NCBI GenBank assembly: GCA_001931905.2
Contig: MSJI02000492.1
Span: forward strand, 1-64,000
DNA: 64,000 nt
Source of the DNA: Cladosporium sp. IMV 00045
Taxonomy: Eukaryota; Ascomycota; Dothideomycetes; Cladosporiales; Cladosporiaceae
Reading direction: 5' to 3'
The number at the start of each line of letters is the position of its first letter. Position 1 is the stretch's first letter. Under the pieces are notes generated by a model. That model made no database searches and was not told the origin of the DNA. It saw only the letters and a list, made by a program, of their open reading frames with translations. This document shows, in pieces, positions 44,301 to 53,416 of this stretch. A program made the translations under genes and the position numbers.

Positions 44301-44633
44301 GCTGGCGTAATCCTCGTTGTCGTCGCCAGCGTCTCGCTTGTATTTGATTGGAGCCTCGCGCTCCGTGGTCTGGTAGAGATTGCTGAGCTGCTCGGCCATG
44401 CCAAGTGGGGCCTCATTGGTGGATTCATCCGCTGGAAGAGTAGAAGTGCCACCGCTGTTCGTGTCGCCACCGTCCATCGCTGCAGTCTCTCCAGAAGGTG
44501 GCGCTTTACGTGACTGCTTGGGGCCTGGATCGGTCAGCCTGCTTGAGGTGTTGAAAGGACTTTGCTCGTGCATGCGGGAGGGTGCTGGTGTTGAGAAGTC
44601 AAGGAAAGCGCCGCCGGAGCCGTGGGGCGGCAT
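41334..44633 (-). CDS. SNF2-family ATPase with RING finger (HLTF/Rad5-like)
   Basis: 1099 residues from the first ATG of the long open frame. The SNF2 ATPase is split around a RING finger, as in HLTF, Rad5/Rad8 and related translocases that act in replication-fork repair and ubiquitin ligation to PCNA. Visible motifs: Walker A region GGILADMMGLGKTLSILSLI (about 455-475), DEAH box in IVLDEAHQIRN (about 590), RING from about 801 to 880 (CASCSRPV, CFHLYCPDCKENLD, CPVCDAYVRYDFF), and the second helicase lobe (SVVFTEWTSYIDLIEYAL, VLLVSIKAGGQGLNFTAANK, AIDRVHRMGQQRDVEI). The region about 175-330 may correspond to a diverged HIRAN-like module. A small ORF at 44984-44811 on the same strand may be a 5' exon, but no canonical splice joins it in frame. 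Confidence 0.9.
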   Translation of the reverse strand: MPPHGSGGAFLDFSTPAPSRMHEQSPFNTSSRLTDPGPKQSRKAPPSGETAAMDGGDTNSGGTSTLPADESTNEAPLGMAEQLSNLYQTTEREAPIKYKRDAGDDNEDYASPKKTKTAHGENIRGSGMLGEHLKDQAKKQAAESGAAAAVDLTGDDDDDVVVTSENVKPKRDPGEEEVCIGVLPAQGNIHRVPAAGAFLGKDYWPPTKIVLRRTASAYDNVIDLVDKQGKTFGKLGVREATVLTKLMGGSHMSGFHAKAALPARKRPHGEAVGFPVSQNLKVDVVLYCKRRATDPVGRFLSQRQLFLESPKRDVDSGKQIVNPHVPQAYRDQKIGSGAPKPSGPQSIAYTTRTAEEMHRDASQLFDDLAKNENLPEREADPTIIKTELLPHQKQALEFLVDHENYKDQQQDVQQQDGTPQRDENNAKFSLWKHTVKANGKEVWYHVITGQEVREKPQPARGGILADMMGLGKTLSILSLIAATTNEAHDFATKQPPQDMTGAERNAKGTLIVCPTSVLANWTEQIQDHVIAGKLSVYVYHGNNRLQDLNKLSQYDIVLTTYRTLGTEFGSSLKQRNAPASINWFRIVLDEAHQIRNSSTGDSKAVCALNAECRWAVTGTPVQNRLDDLGALIRFLRVKPFDQQSNWAQYILAPFKNANSDVLQHLRLLVDGITLRRTKDNMGLPARKERYAYLEFTPQEQETYGMFAGRSNMQLRTLTRDNKTIRGKAYMHVLNALLRLRLLCAHGRDLLREEDLQELEGMNHSSAIDLGDEPGLQPMGTFISEREAYQLLKAQSDTELDYCASCSRPVVGDKLQQNDATDSDSSSSEEEEGEDEDVFGYLTPCFHLYCPDCKENLDETTKPPLLRIDGYHDCPVCDAYVRYDFFTLSRRNFQKFIDDHTPEIRKGKRAAWNANNYTGPHTKVLALLAELDRSREETAALPDGEPPIRSVVFTEWTSYIDLIEYALQRHGHNPLRLDGTMRVSQRAQVIESFRSDPNATVLLVSIKAGGQGLNFTAANKVYMMEPQYNPGQEQQAIDRVHRMGQQRDVEITHFIMNDSVEPNLLKLQDKKKKLAQLSMEKKTRKQLAQNTLEDLKDLFK

Positions 44634-44810
44634 GGCGAGGAATTGCTTGAAGGTATTGTGTGATCTGATATTGAGTATCGAGTTGTGGACAAGTTATTCG
44701 TGCAAGTGTAGGGGAGGTGGAGGATGTTGGAGGTGGAGAGGTTAAGAAGTTGAGTGTCGAGGAAAGGTTTGGCTAAGAAAGCAGGGCTTAAATATCTTAC
44801 CTCCTAGCCT

Positions 44811-44984
44811 TCACATGCTCACATGTGTAGTCACAAGACACCCAAGCTCTCCCAACTTCACTCGCAGGTCATCACGTGAAGACAGATGCGAAAATGAAGA
44901 CTCACCATAATTAGGCGTACGCTTCTTAGCCTTCGCCTGCTCCTTCTTGTATCCTTTCGGATTCAATAGCTGAGCGGGGTTCAT
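44811..44984 (-). CDS. Small ORF upstream of the SNF2-RING gene; possible 5' exon
   Basis: 57 codons starting MNPAQLLNPKGYKKEQAKAK. A good donor (GTGAGT) follows codon 26 (after KKRTPNY plus one base), suggesting a short first exon. Its position, about 180 bases before the SNF2-RING ATG and on the same strand, suggests it belongs to that gene. However the two usable acceptors before 44633 do not give the right phase with this donor; a later donor (GTGAGC after ACACAT) plus the acceptor TTCAAG would join in frame but is weak. It could also be a separate small protein or an upstream ORF. Role unknown. Confidence 0.35.
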   Translation of the reverse strand: MNPAQLLNPKGYKKEQAKAKKRTPNYGESSFSHLSSRDDLRVKLGELGCLVTTHVSM

Positions 44985-45086
44985 TTTCGCAATTTGACCA
45001 GAGAATCGACGGTGGTCAATTTCAATTCCAACTCCTTCCCGTCTCCAAACCCCGCTCAAACGAAAGGACTCAAGTCAGGTCTTATC

Positions 45087-45451
45087 ATGTCTCGCGGCCT
45101 AGAGGATGAGAGTGGCGAATCTTGGGTTGGCTTCGTTTCAGCGCAAGACAATTTAATCCGGGAACAGGCGGTCTGCGAGGGGAATGCTGCCACTGCCAGT
45201 GTAAATCTATACCAAAAAGACGCAAAAACAAGCAATGAGTTGGTAAGTGAGGTCTGATGGGAAACAAGAAAGACATCACCACTACGGAGGACCGCTGTGA
45301 ACGTCAAGACAGACGTCGGGATTAGCCGCGCGCTTGCTGAGCTTATTTCTGAGGATAGCAATATGTGGACCATGTCGGCCATGACATCGCAATTGAGGAC
45401 CGTGTAATGATGGAAAGCACGCTGATTCTCGTCACTGACCCTATCAACTAG
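45087..45451 (+). CDS. Small two-exon hypothetical protein
   Basis: Proposed exons 45087-45242 and 45359-45451 with a 116-base intron (donor GTAAGT, acceptor GAGGATAG), giving 82 residues. Exon 1 reads MSRGLEDESGESWVGFVSAQ and ends ...KDAKTSNEL; exon 2 reads QYVDHVGHDIAIEDRVMMES and ends at TAG 45449-45451. The phases agree without adjustment and the protein is acidic and evenly composed, which favours a real gene; read through, the frame stops after 56 residues. It starts 103 bases from the oppositely directed small ORF of the SNF2-RING locus, so a bidirectional promoter is likely. No family recognised. Confidence is limited because no homology supports the splice. Confidence 0.42.
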
Positions 45452-45678
45452 TTGCCCTGCGTCATATATCGCAAGAGGATTGGAACAGATAAGCTTATTA
45501 GGTATACTGGAGGTACAGGAACTCAGAGCCGGCGGAAAGTGAAAGGCCGTTAGTGCCGCGGACTTATCGGATATACGACATGGCCGAAAGCATCAATGAC
45601 GTCCGACGTCCATCAATGTTTCCACAAGTGAACTCTGTTGGACGTGAATAACAAATTCATGCCGATGTCATGGGGGTC

Positions 45679-45684
45679 TATAAA
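45679..45684 (+). promoter_or_regulatory. Candidate TATA box of the SDR gene
   Basis: TATAAA in GGGGGTCTATAAAGACCAG, 78 bases upstream of the ATG at 45762. The leader after it is CT-rich and ends in ACAACGACAATGG, typical of inducible fungal genes. Confidence 0.55.
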
Positions 45685-45761
45685 GACCAGAGCAGCTCCA
45701 GCTCTGTTTCAACGATATCCCTCTCTCTTCTCACCAACATCAAACTCATATTACAACGACA

Positions 45762-46613
45762 ATGGCTCCCCAGGTCTTCTTCATCACCGGCACCTCAACC
45801 GGCTTCGGCTACTACTATGTCGAGAAATGCCTCAAAGAAGGCGACAAAGTCGTCGCCACCGCCCGCAACTCCTCCAAGCTGCAATTCCCCAACACTAGTT
45901 CGGACAATTTCCTCGCCCTAGACTGCGACGTTACAAAGCAAGATTCCATCACGGCCGCCTTCTCCGCGGCCCTCTCCCACTTCGGACGCATCGACGTGGT
46001 CGTGAACAACGCAGGTTACGGCCTCTCAGGCGAGTTCGAAAGTCTGACAGACACCCAGATCAGGACGCAGATGGAAGTCAACTTTTTCGGCTTGCTCAAC
46101 GTATCCCGCAGCGCGCTTGAGGTCATGCGCGAGAAGAACTCTCCTCCTGGCGGACACATCCAGCAGATCACATCTATTGGTGGCCAGCGCGGCGTGCCGA
46201 CTTTCAGCATCTACTGTGCCAGCAAATGGGCAGTTGAAGGCTTCACAGAAGCTCTGCAGCAAGAGCTCAAGCCCGAGTGGAACATTTCCTTGACATGCAT
46301 CGAGCCGGGCGGATTCCGAACAGACTGGGCAGGAAGATCCATGGATTTCGGGGCCAACAAGAACCCTGCGTACGACCACATCAACGCCAAAGAGAACATG
46401 GGCAAGCGTAACGGAACGCAGGCTGGTGATCCGCCGAAAGGCGCAGAGGCGATGTGGGCGGTGGCGAAGATGGAGAATCCGCCGTTGAGGCTGGTTATTG
46501 GCAGTGATGCTTACAAGGGTATCATGGACAAGATCAAGACGTACTCGGAGCTTTATCCGAAGTACGAGAAGCTGGCTAATAGCTGTGATGTGGAGGGTTA
46601 CGTCCGCCCTTGA
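45762..46613 (+). CDS. Short-chain dehydrogenase/reductase (classical SDR)
   Basis: Single-exon gene of 283 residues, close to the usual classical SDR length. The cofactor-binding motif TGTSTGFG sits at 9-16, NNAG at 82-85, and the catalytic residues are the serine at about 138 (ITSIGG) and Y151/K155 in YCASK. The segment CIEPGGFRTDWAG after the active site is typical of the fungal group annotated as NAD(P)-binding oxidoreductases related to 17-beta-hydroxysteroid/retinol dehydrogenases. Substrate is not evident. A TATA box lies 78 bases upstream. An array of the 87-bp repeat begins about 75 bases after the stop codon. Confidence 0.92.
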   Translation: MAPQVFFITGTSTGFGYYYVEKCLKEGDKVVATARNSSKLQFPNTSSDNFLALDCDVTKQDSITAAFSAALSHFGRIDVVVNNAGYGLSGEFESLTDTQIRTQMEVNFFGLLNVSRSALEVMREKNSPPGGHIQQITSIGGQRGVPTFSIYCASKWAVEGFTEALQQELKPEWNISLTCIEPGGFRTDWAGRSMDFGANKNPAYDHINAKENMGKRNGTQAGDPPKGAEAMWAVAKMENPPLRLVIGSDAYKGIMDKIKTYSELYPKYEKLANSCDVEGYVRP

Positions 46614-47209
46614 AGTAGTCAACGGGTATCACGTAGTCGCCACTGCGAAGGTGGCATCTGTGGAAGGATGTCTTTGAACTTGGAATGCAGCTACCTCAAA
46701 AAGTGGTAAGCTGAGATATCATGATCGTTAATGAAAAAAGCCATATCCGCAAGTATTCATCTCCAGAGCCATATTCGACGGGGACTTTCTCCAAAGCTGT
46801 GTTGCAACTATCCTTCCGCATGGCAATAAATCTATGGTTGAAACCACCGAGAAAGCCACATTCGCAGGCGGCGATCTCCAAAGCTGCGGTGCAACTATCC
46901 TCGGGCATGATAACGAAATAATGGATGAGACCATCGAGAGAGCCATGTCCGGTGTCGGTTCTCTCCAAAGTGGCGGTGCAGCTGTCCTCAAGTACAGGAA
47001 TGAAAACATGGATGGGGTTGACAGAAGCTTGGCCACCCGGTTCGTTCATTTGGTATTCTCTTTGTGATAAGTGCGACCACAAAAGCTAAAATCTTGCGCA
47101 GGATCTGATCTGATGGTCATGTTGACAACGAGCTCCAGACGCTGCTCTGCTTGTGAGAAATTATGTTGCGAGTCAGATCTTATTTATTCTGCTCATAAAT
47201 ATTAGACCA
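46614..47209. other. Intergenic interval with 87-bp repeats
   Basis: Between the SDR stop (+) and the glycosyltransferase stop (-). Most of it is repeat array 3; the right end (47050-47209) is the 3' flank of the glycosyltransferase gene. Confidence 0.6.
46687..47040. repeat. Tandem repeat array, 87-bp family (array 3)
   Basis: Units start at 46804, 46891 and 46978 (exactly 87 apart), with an earlier copy at 46687 that is 117 long because a piece of about 30 bases around GCCATATYCG is doubled. The core GCAACTATCC and the point CGAGAGAGCC at 45 bases match array 2 in the same orientation, 6 kb away. The last unit is partial. Open frames on both strands exist, as in array 2. Confidence 0.85.
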
Positions 47210-49841
47210 TTACCTCGTGTGAGAAAGTTTGTGTCGCAAGTCATTAGCACCGACAAGTAAATCCCACCTAGCCAGAACAGCGGCCTCAAGGTCTGGATCG
47301 TTTTCTTCGACTTCGTGCAGCTCAGCCAATGCTTGCAAGACTCTTCGTTGCAGGATTGGATGACCGGCCGAAGCCTGCGCCCACTGCTTTCGCAACTTTT
47401 TCTTCCTCTCATCATCACCTGATCTTCCTGGCTCGTCGGGAACAGAAGGCGGCCGTAACTCCGCAAGCTGATCGACCTCAATGCCTTGACGTCGGAATTG
47501 CATCTCAGCACCCTTCAGAGTGTACCCGGGCACTCCGAATGCTACTGCGCCAACCTTGAAGACCACACCACCCAAACCTCGTCCTACGCCTTTCAACGTG
47601 CCCCATGCAACGCCTCCCTTTCGAGTTTGCCCGTCTTTGTAGCCGTTGATAGGTTGAGTCGCAAGACCTGTTACTCCGTCGTAGAGACCGAAGATCACCT
47701 CTTTGCCAGCCACTTGCAGTCCAGATCCGAAGCCGGTGATGGCAGGGGTGCGAATGCGAACGGTACGATCGTGAAAGAATGTAGCTGGCGCGTTGTGGAA
47801 ACCATTTGCGACTTGATAGAAGAAATTAATGGGCGCTTTAGCTAAAGTCAGCAATCACAACATATGCATCGCTCGAGCACAGAAGACTTACCTGTGGCAC
47901 CTTCGACGGCTAACTCCTGGCAAAGCTTTGAAATTGCCTTCCCCGTGGAAGGACAATGATCTTCGATTCCGTGTGATCTTTTCTCATTTTGAAACTTCTC
48001 CTTCCACAGTCTTTTCCGAGCAATACTTCGTTTGAAGTCTTGCACATCGCTTACACAGTTGGCACCAGTGTCGGCCACGGAGGCAACGGCTCCTGAGATA
48101 GGGCCCGGTGCTCCTTCTTCAACATACCACCTTCTATGTCGGATCCTGTTACACGCTAGCTTTAAACGAGAGTTCTCGGTGCTCTTGCAACCACTTACAG
48201 TTTGACGTCTCGAGACTGGAGTCTCTTATGCTTTGACAAGATAGCGACAGCCACCGCACTCAATTTAATGTTCGTCCGCCGTACTCGCCATATGGCTGTG
48301 CGATCCGGACACACGTAACAGGCTAGTGTCTGGACCGACTGCAATTTGTGAAATTGATCAACCGCGGTCGCTACTCCATCTTCACTTTTCATTTTCTGGG
48401 ATAGTTCTTGAGCTCTGTTGCGGATCTCTGGTTGGAGGGCCTCTTTGATGCTTTCTGAGAGCTTTTCTGCCGTGAGCTCTTTGTATGGCACTGCCTTTGG
48501 TCCTGCACCTGCTCGATGAACGATGCCAGCCCACCAGAATTGATCGCCAAAGAAGGGAACGATCACTGTTGGCAATCCAAGCGCAAGGCCAATTGCACAG
48601 GTGCCTGCTCCTCCATGGTGAACGACAGCGGATACACGTTGAAACAGCCAGTCGTGAGGGACATTTCCGAGAAGATAAACATTATCCGGTACGTCGGACC
48701 CGCCGACATTGGACCAGCCTTTGGAAACGAGAGCTCGAACACCCGCCTTCTTGACTGCCTCAAGGATAAGTTTAGTGAAGGCGTCGGGGTTATCCACCAC
48801 AATTGATCCAAAGCCTATGTAGACTGGTGGCTCACCAGCGTCCAGAAACGCTTGGAGCTTGGGATCCGGCTGGTAGGAAGAGGCTTTTGAGAGGAAGAAG
48901 AACCCACTGATACCGATATGAGATCCCCAATCTGCTGGCTTTGGGATGAGGGCAGGCGACCAGCAGTAAGTGTGAGGGACCTTTAAGCGCGAGACCAGAT
49001 TTGTTCCCCAGGTGGGATCTATCGGCTCCAGAAGCAATGTGCGTCTCCGAAAGCGATTGATAATGTCCGTCAAGCCGAGCCAAGTAAGCAGCTCTATCTG
49101 GGTATACGACAGGTAGTTGCGTACACCAGCTTCGGCCCGACTAGAGTCCATCTGTGCTAAGGGGTGAGGAAAGACGGTTGTTGGTGACCAGGGCATGGTG
49201 AACATATAATGCAGAGGAATAGCGAGTCTCTCAGCTATATGGAGGCTGGCATAAGTCGGAGGGTTTGATATGATTGCGTCAGCCACAAAGGGCCGCGACT
49301 CTTCTCCATTCCCCTTCCGTTTGTCATGCTCATCGCAAGCTTCAGTGCATGCATGCCATGCGCCCAAAAGCATCGCTTCGAGGTCTGCCTTACGTGCACC
49401 AACATCGCCAGCTTTGACAGATTCGAGACTTGGAAGCACACCAGGGTTTTTGACCATGTATGCCATGAGCTGTTCCGGATCACCGCCGATAGAGTAGAAT
49501 TCCAGACCATTCTCCAGAACGAGCTCGCGAAAGTTCCCATGCGTGCCAATGCGTACCCGATGACCGTGTGTCTGGAGCTTTTTGCCGAGAGCGATGAAAG
49601 GCTGGACATCACCGCGTGAACCTGTGATCAGGATGGCAATGTTCATGCGCGGAATGCCAACAATGGGCTGTAGGCGAGCGCACTGCTGTGTATGTGTGCC
49701 GAATGTGAGGCGTGAATATTTTCGCTTAATTGGACGTTCAATATCCGCCTTGTTGGCCAGAAAATGGCTCTTGAGGCCAGAAAAATCGAGCTTGAGCCGC
49801 CCGTCCTCGAGAACATGACCTTGAGAGCCTCTGCGGGCCAT
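47210..49841 (-). CDS. Sterol-glucosyltransferase-like GT (GT28/UGT fold)
   Basis: Three exons: 49841-48199, 48145-47892 and 47841-47210, with introns of 53 and 50 bases; 842 residues. The N-terminal GT28 domain begins at about 93 (AILITGSRGDVQPFIALGKK), the acceptor-side domain; the C-terminal nucleotide-sugar domain contains SAVVHHGGAGTCAIGLALGL and VPFFGDQFWWAGIV. Its relatives include UDP-glucose:sterol 3-beta-glucosyltransferases (Atg26, UGT80), but no PH or GRAM domain precedes it. Splicing joins LQSRDVKL to IRHRRWYVEE and VEGATA to KAPINFFYQVANGF. The last about 300 residues form an extra C-terminal region with a glycine-rich stretch (KGVGRGLGGVVFKVGAVAFG), also seen in other fungal homologues. 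The longest frame begins at a TTG; the first ATG at 49841 (MARRGSQGHV) is used. Confidence 0.88.
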
Positions 49842-50408
49842 GGCGACTTTTTGTAATTCTTGCGAAACGCTCGAAAGAGCAAAAACCAAAATGCAGGTGG
49901 TGAATCCGACAGAAAGCAATCCTGGCGCTCAAGGTCGAAGTTCAGGTCATGTCTGCACCGAGGGAGATGCGGAAAAGTAAAACGTCGAAATTGCCATTAA
50001 TGCTTTCGCACGAGTTGGCCGTGGGTAGGACATTTTGCCTTGAAGAAATCTCGATGGTATTTGTTTCGTTTCGGCCGAGGCGCGAGCGCAATTGCAGGAT
50101 GCTTTACAAATGACGTTGAAAGTTTATCGATCCGTCTCATCCAATTGGCGAATCCTGCGGACGGTCTTTGCTCGCACCGGACGTAAGACAAGCGCTTTAC
50201 CAGGAACCGTCCCTGATCTGCAGACACAACATTACTGATCCGAGACATTCCATACGCAGACGACCGAGGGGCATCGCACACGGATCTCGTGCGTGAAGCT
50301 TCTGCAAGACCGCAATGGCGACTCTGATACTACCACCACACTTCTTCCACCGCAACGAGACGCCTTCCAGCATATGTGACGTGCTCCAGCCAGCAGCTGT
50401 TCGCGATC
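49842..50408. promoter_or_regulatory. Divergent promoter region, glycosyltransferase / DUF2985 gene
   Basis: 567 bases between outward-reading starts. No TATA box or known operator was recognised; small frames are not supported. Confidence 0.4.
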
Positions 50409-51407
50409 ATGGAGACAGCCAACCGTGTTCGAAAGGCTTCGATATCTGCAGCGTCGCAGCTACTTCAATATGACCCGCAGCCGTCGATGTGGGTAGCCTC
50501 TGGAGCTGCCATTGCCCATGCGCCGAATCTCACAGAATTGCGAGAACCAGATACAGGAGGCGCCAACATTGAATTCGACTCTCATGGGCACAGCAGGCGA
50601 GACGTCGGCCTGGAGGAGCTGCAAAGAAGGACGACAGAACGCCGGAATTCGCTGGGACCTTCATCATCTCTGGAGCCGAAAAAGCAGCTAACAAGCCAGA
50701 CTCAAGGAAGCGTTGCTGGCTCTCGCACGAGTGAGAAAGAGACCTGGAGCAAGGCGACATGGCATGGCCTTTGTGCTTTCTGGAAGTTTTTCCTCACCCC
50801 TACCGGCTTTTGTATCACGATCTATGGCCTCAACGTCGTCGCTTGGGGGGCGATGCTGTTCTTCCTGCTCTTAAAAGCAGCACCAGCGATGAATCACCCG
50901 GAGAACGGTGATGCCGACTCTTCACCCCGGAAGATCTGGATTGAAATCGACTCTCAGATTCTGAACGCACTCTTTTGCCTGACAGCCTGGGGCCTTGCCC
51001 CCTGGCGATTTCGTGATCTCTATTGGGTTGCTCGATGGCGATTCGGCAAGCCCGAGGCTTCTCATCGAGCCATTCGCCGCCTTGCAGCACGCAACGAATC
51101 TTGGTTTCGTGTGCGAGAAGAAGAAATCGAAGTCAAAGAGACCTTCCATGGCGCTCGAGCGCCGCCAACTGCGTCATGGAAGCTGGATTTTGTCGTTTGG
51201 ATGATGGTGCTCAACACTCTTCTTCAGGTCGGAATGGCGTTCTTCATGTGGCATTGGAATCGTATTGATCGGCCCAGCTGGGGCACTGGCACTTTCATCG
51301 GACTGGGATGTGGTGTTAGTCTGCTGGCTGGATTGGTGACTTGGTGGGAGGGACGAAAAGTCAAGATGATTGAGGGCCCAAAAATTGCTAGGGAGAACGA
51401 TTCTTGA
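50409..51407 (+). CDS. DUF2985 fungal membrane protein
   Basis: Single-exon gene of 332 residues. The first about 125 residues are hydrophilic. The DUF2985 region follows: WHGLCAFWKFFLTPTGFCIT leading into a membrane helix (VVAWGAMLFFLLLKAAPAM), then KIWIEIDSQILNALFCLTAW with a second hydrophobic stretch, the family block PWRFRDLYWVARWRFG, and two more helices near the C-terminus (FVVWMMVLNTLLQVGMAFFM and FIGLGCGVSLLAGLVTWWEG). Function of the family is unknown; it is widespread in filamentous fungi. The open frame extends 11 codons upstream only through a GTG, so METANRVRKA is taken as start. Confidence 0.85.
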   Translation: METANRVRKASISAASQLLQYDPQPSMWVASGAAIAHAPNLTELREPDTGGANIEFDSHGHSRRDVGLEELQRRTTERRNSLGPSSSLEPKKQLTSQTQGSVAGSRTSEKETWSKATWHGLCAFWKFFLTPTGFCITIYGLNVVAWGAMLFFLLLKAAPAMNHPENGDADSSPRKIWIEIDSQILNALFCLTAWGLAPWRFRDLYWVARWRFGKPEASHRAIRRLAARNESWFRVREEEIEVKETFHGARAPPTASWKLDFVVWMMVLNTLLQVGMAFFMWHWNRIDRPSWGTGTFIGLGCGVSLLAGLVTWWEGRKVKMIEGPKIARENDS

Positions 51408-53416
51408 GGATTCTAGTGCAGCTATCGTATGACTCGAATGCCTTTCTATCAGGGTGCACATGTAGCCTTCTTGACTCGTCACTCTAGAGTTACAGAAGGA
51501 CCCGCGATCAGAGCTGGCTGCCGACTTTGACAACCATAACTGACTTCAAAGCTTCAAGTTGCTCTATGCGGCATCGAAAACTTATGAGCCATGGAAAGCA
51601 CTGGTATCAACTCCTTCAAAGCCGCTTCTCAAGCGGGTATCCAATATTCACAGAAGCTGACAAGCGATAGGTGCGCTCGCACTTGATCTTTGATAGGTGG
51701 AAGCTCACCCGCCCGATCACTCAATTACTCGACAAAGGAGCTACACAAATACATCACCACTCAACCACTCTACGCCTCAGTTAGACGCCAGATTCATCAG
51801 TCAGTCACTAAAACGGTCCCCTAATTCTTATCTGTACTGAAATCTATCAAGACCAAGCAACGTTACGTCTACGACTGCATCACTGCTATCAAAACTGAAG
51901 CTTTCGACGAACACACTTACCGTCGCTAATATCTTCGTCTCCCGATTTCTGCTCCTATGGGGAAAAGAAAGCGCTCAGATCAGACCGACGCACCGGAAGG
52001 AAAGACGCGGCCTCACCTGCAGTAAAATGGCGAAAAGCACTTCTGTACTACCAAGGTCAACGAGTTGGTGCGTCCCTGCAGCGATTCACCCCTCTTGAAA
52101 GATGTGGTTCCGAAGGATAATGTACACCTCATGCTTGATTCGTACAAATCATATGGCGACATGGATGATCTAGAGGCGGTGGAGGTGCAGTTCAACTACA
52201 AGACGATTCACATGGTTCGGGGCTTTCAGAAGATCGACCACGATTGCACCAAGGAGCTGGCACTGTGCCCGTTGTGTATCCGAGAAAGAGTCAAGACATC
52301 TTACATCAGATAGGTCACGACCAACCCTCTCTTCGATTAGTGACTATCAGTCGCGAAATTTACCGCAACTCCTCGTGTGTCGGTTTAATCTTTTCAGCCT
52401 ACTCTCGAGTGCAGAGTCTCTTAGCGATGGCTCCGCATATACCCTCATCGCTGGTACATCAAGTGGTCTCGACTGGCGCTGAGATACCTGGCTTCGAAGG
52501 CGGGTCCTCTCCGCGAACAATGTGCACATGTCGTCGCCTTGGGTGTATCAGACACCAATCCTACCGATGAGATACTTCCATCAGGGAGGCATGTTTTCGC
52601 AACGAATCCGCTCATAACTAACACCAATATCATCGCTTGATGCGTCAGATCCCTTTTTCATGATCGAATTTTCTTTGAAAGCAGCCAAAAAATTGAAACA
52701 GAATCTTCAAATTGGAATCCACCGGCTCAACAATGTCTTCGGGTCTGGAAAGATACGCCGGCTTTATCCCTCTTAACTCAGACGCAGTTCATGTTCCAGT
52801 TCACTTTAGTTCGCGACTTTCACCAGCAGCATTTCACCTTAGGATAGCAGATTCAACAAAATAAATGACAATAAATGCGTTTTCATGGTATACAGACTGA
52901 TGACAGAGAGTGCCGGGAAGCGATCTCAACTCTGGTGTTTTGATACCGCTGCCGGTAAGTTACGATCATGATTCAAGCAAACCCAGACAAAGTACGGTTT
53001 CAAGCCGAGAGTGAGACTCCAAGGAATGGAGAGACACATTCAAAGCATTAACTCATCTAGGGCAACGAAACCCTTGCTGAGTCATTCACGTCTTGATCGA
53101 GCTGTGGCTTCGTTCCACAGTCGATACTACGATGTTCGGTCATCGGTTCACCGTGCTCCGAAGCGTCTTGAAGAAGCGGGGTTGGCCCACCATGCCTTCA
53201 ACGTCACAACATGGCATCGGAGCGATGCAGGCGAGCAACGTGTTCAAGTGCGAATGATTTAAGAAGCACGCATCTTTTGAAGTGACGGTTGGTTTGAATT
53301 AAAGTCAAGCTCACCCAAGATCAAGTCCGATAATTATATTTTCTCTTTTTCTTCCCTGACCTCCACCAGCACTCTTCTCGGCCATCCAATCTAAACCACT
53401 GATCAATTCCATCACG
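51408..53416. other. Gene-poor 2-kb interval
   Basis: Low gene content and moderate AT richness. It contains one possible gene remnant (51957-52316, described separately) and, near 53000-53260, an unsupported open frame of 83 codons. The last about 150 bases are the promoter and leader of the SDR gene at 53417 (pyrimidine-rich TTCTCTTTTTCTTCC). No transposon ends or terminal repeats were found by eye. Confidence 0.5.
51957..52313 (+). pseudogene. Possible gene remnant with an in-frame TAA
   Basis: An ATG at 51957 opens a frame (MGKRKRSDQTDAPEGKTRPH) that meets TAA at 52023-52025. The same frame then stays open to 52313 and has coding-like composition (LVRPCSDSPLLKDVV, MLDSYKSYGDMDDLEAVEVQ, ending ELALCPLCIRERVKTSYIR with a CPLC pair). 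This looks like one small gene with a nonsense codon, but no homologue is recognised; the 82-codon downstream part alone starts at ATGs further in. It may equally be chance open sequence. Confidence 0.3.

Noticed and set aside
51412..51500. Further copy of the 87-bp repeat after the DUF2985 gene
   Set aside because: Only the 11-base string GTGCAGCTATC matches; the second landmark and the period are missing.
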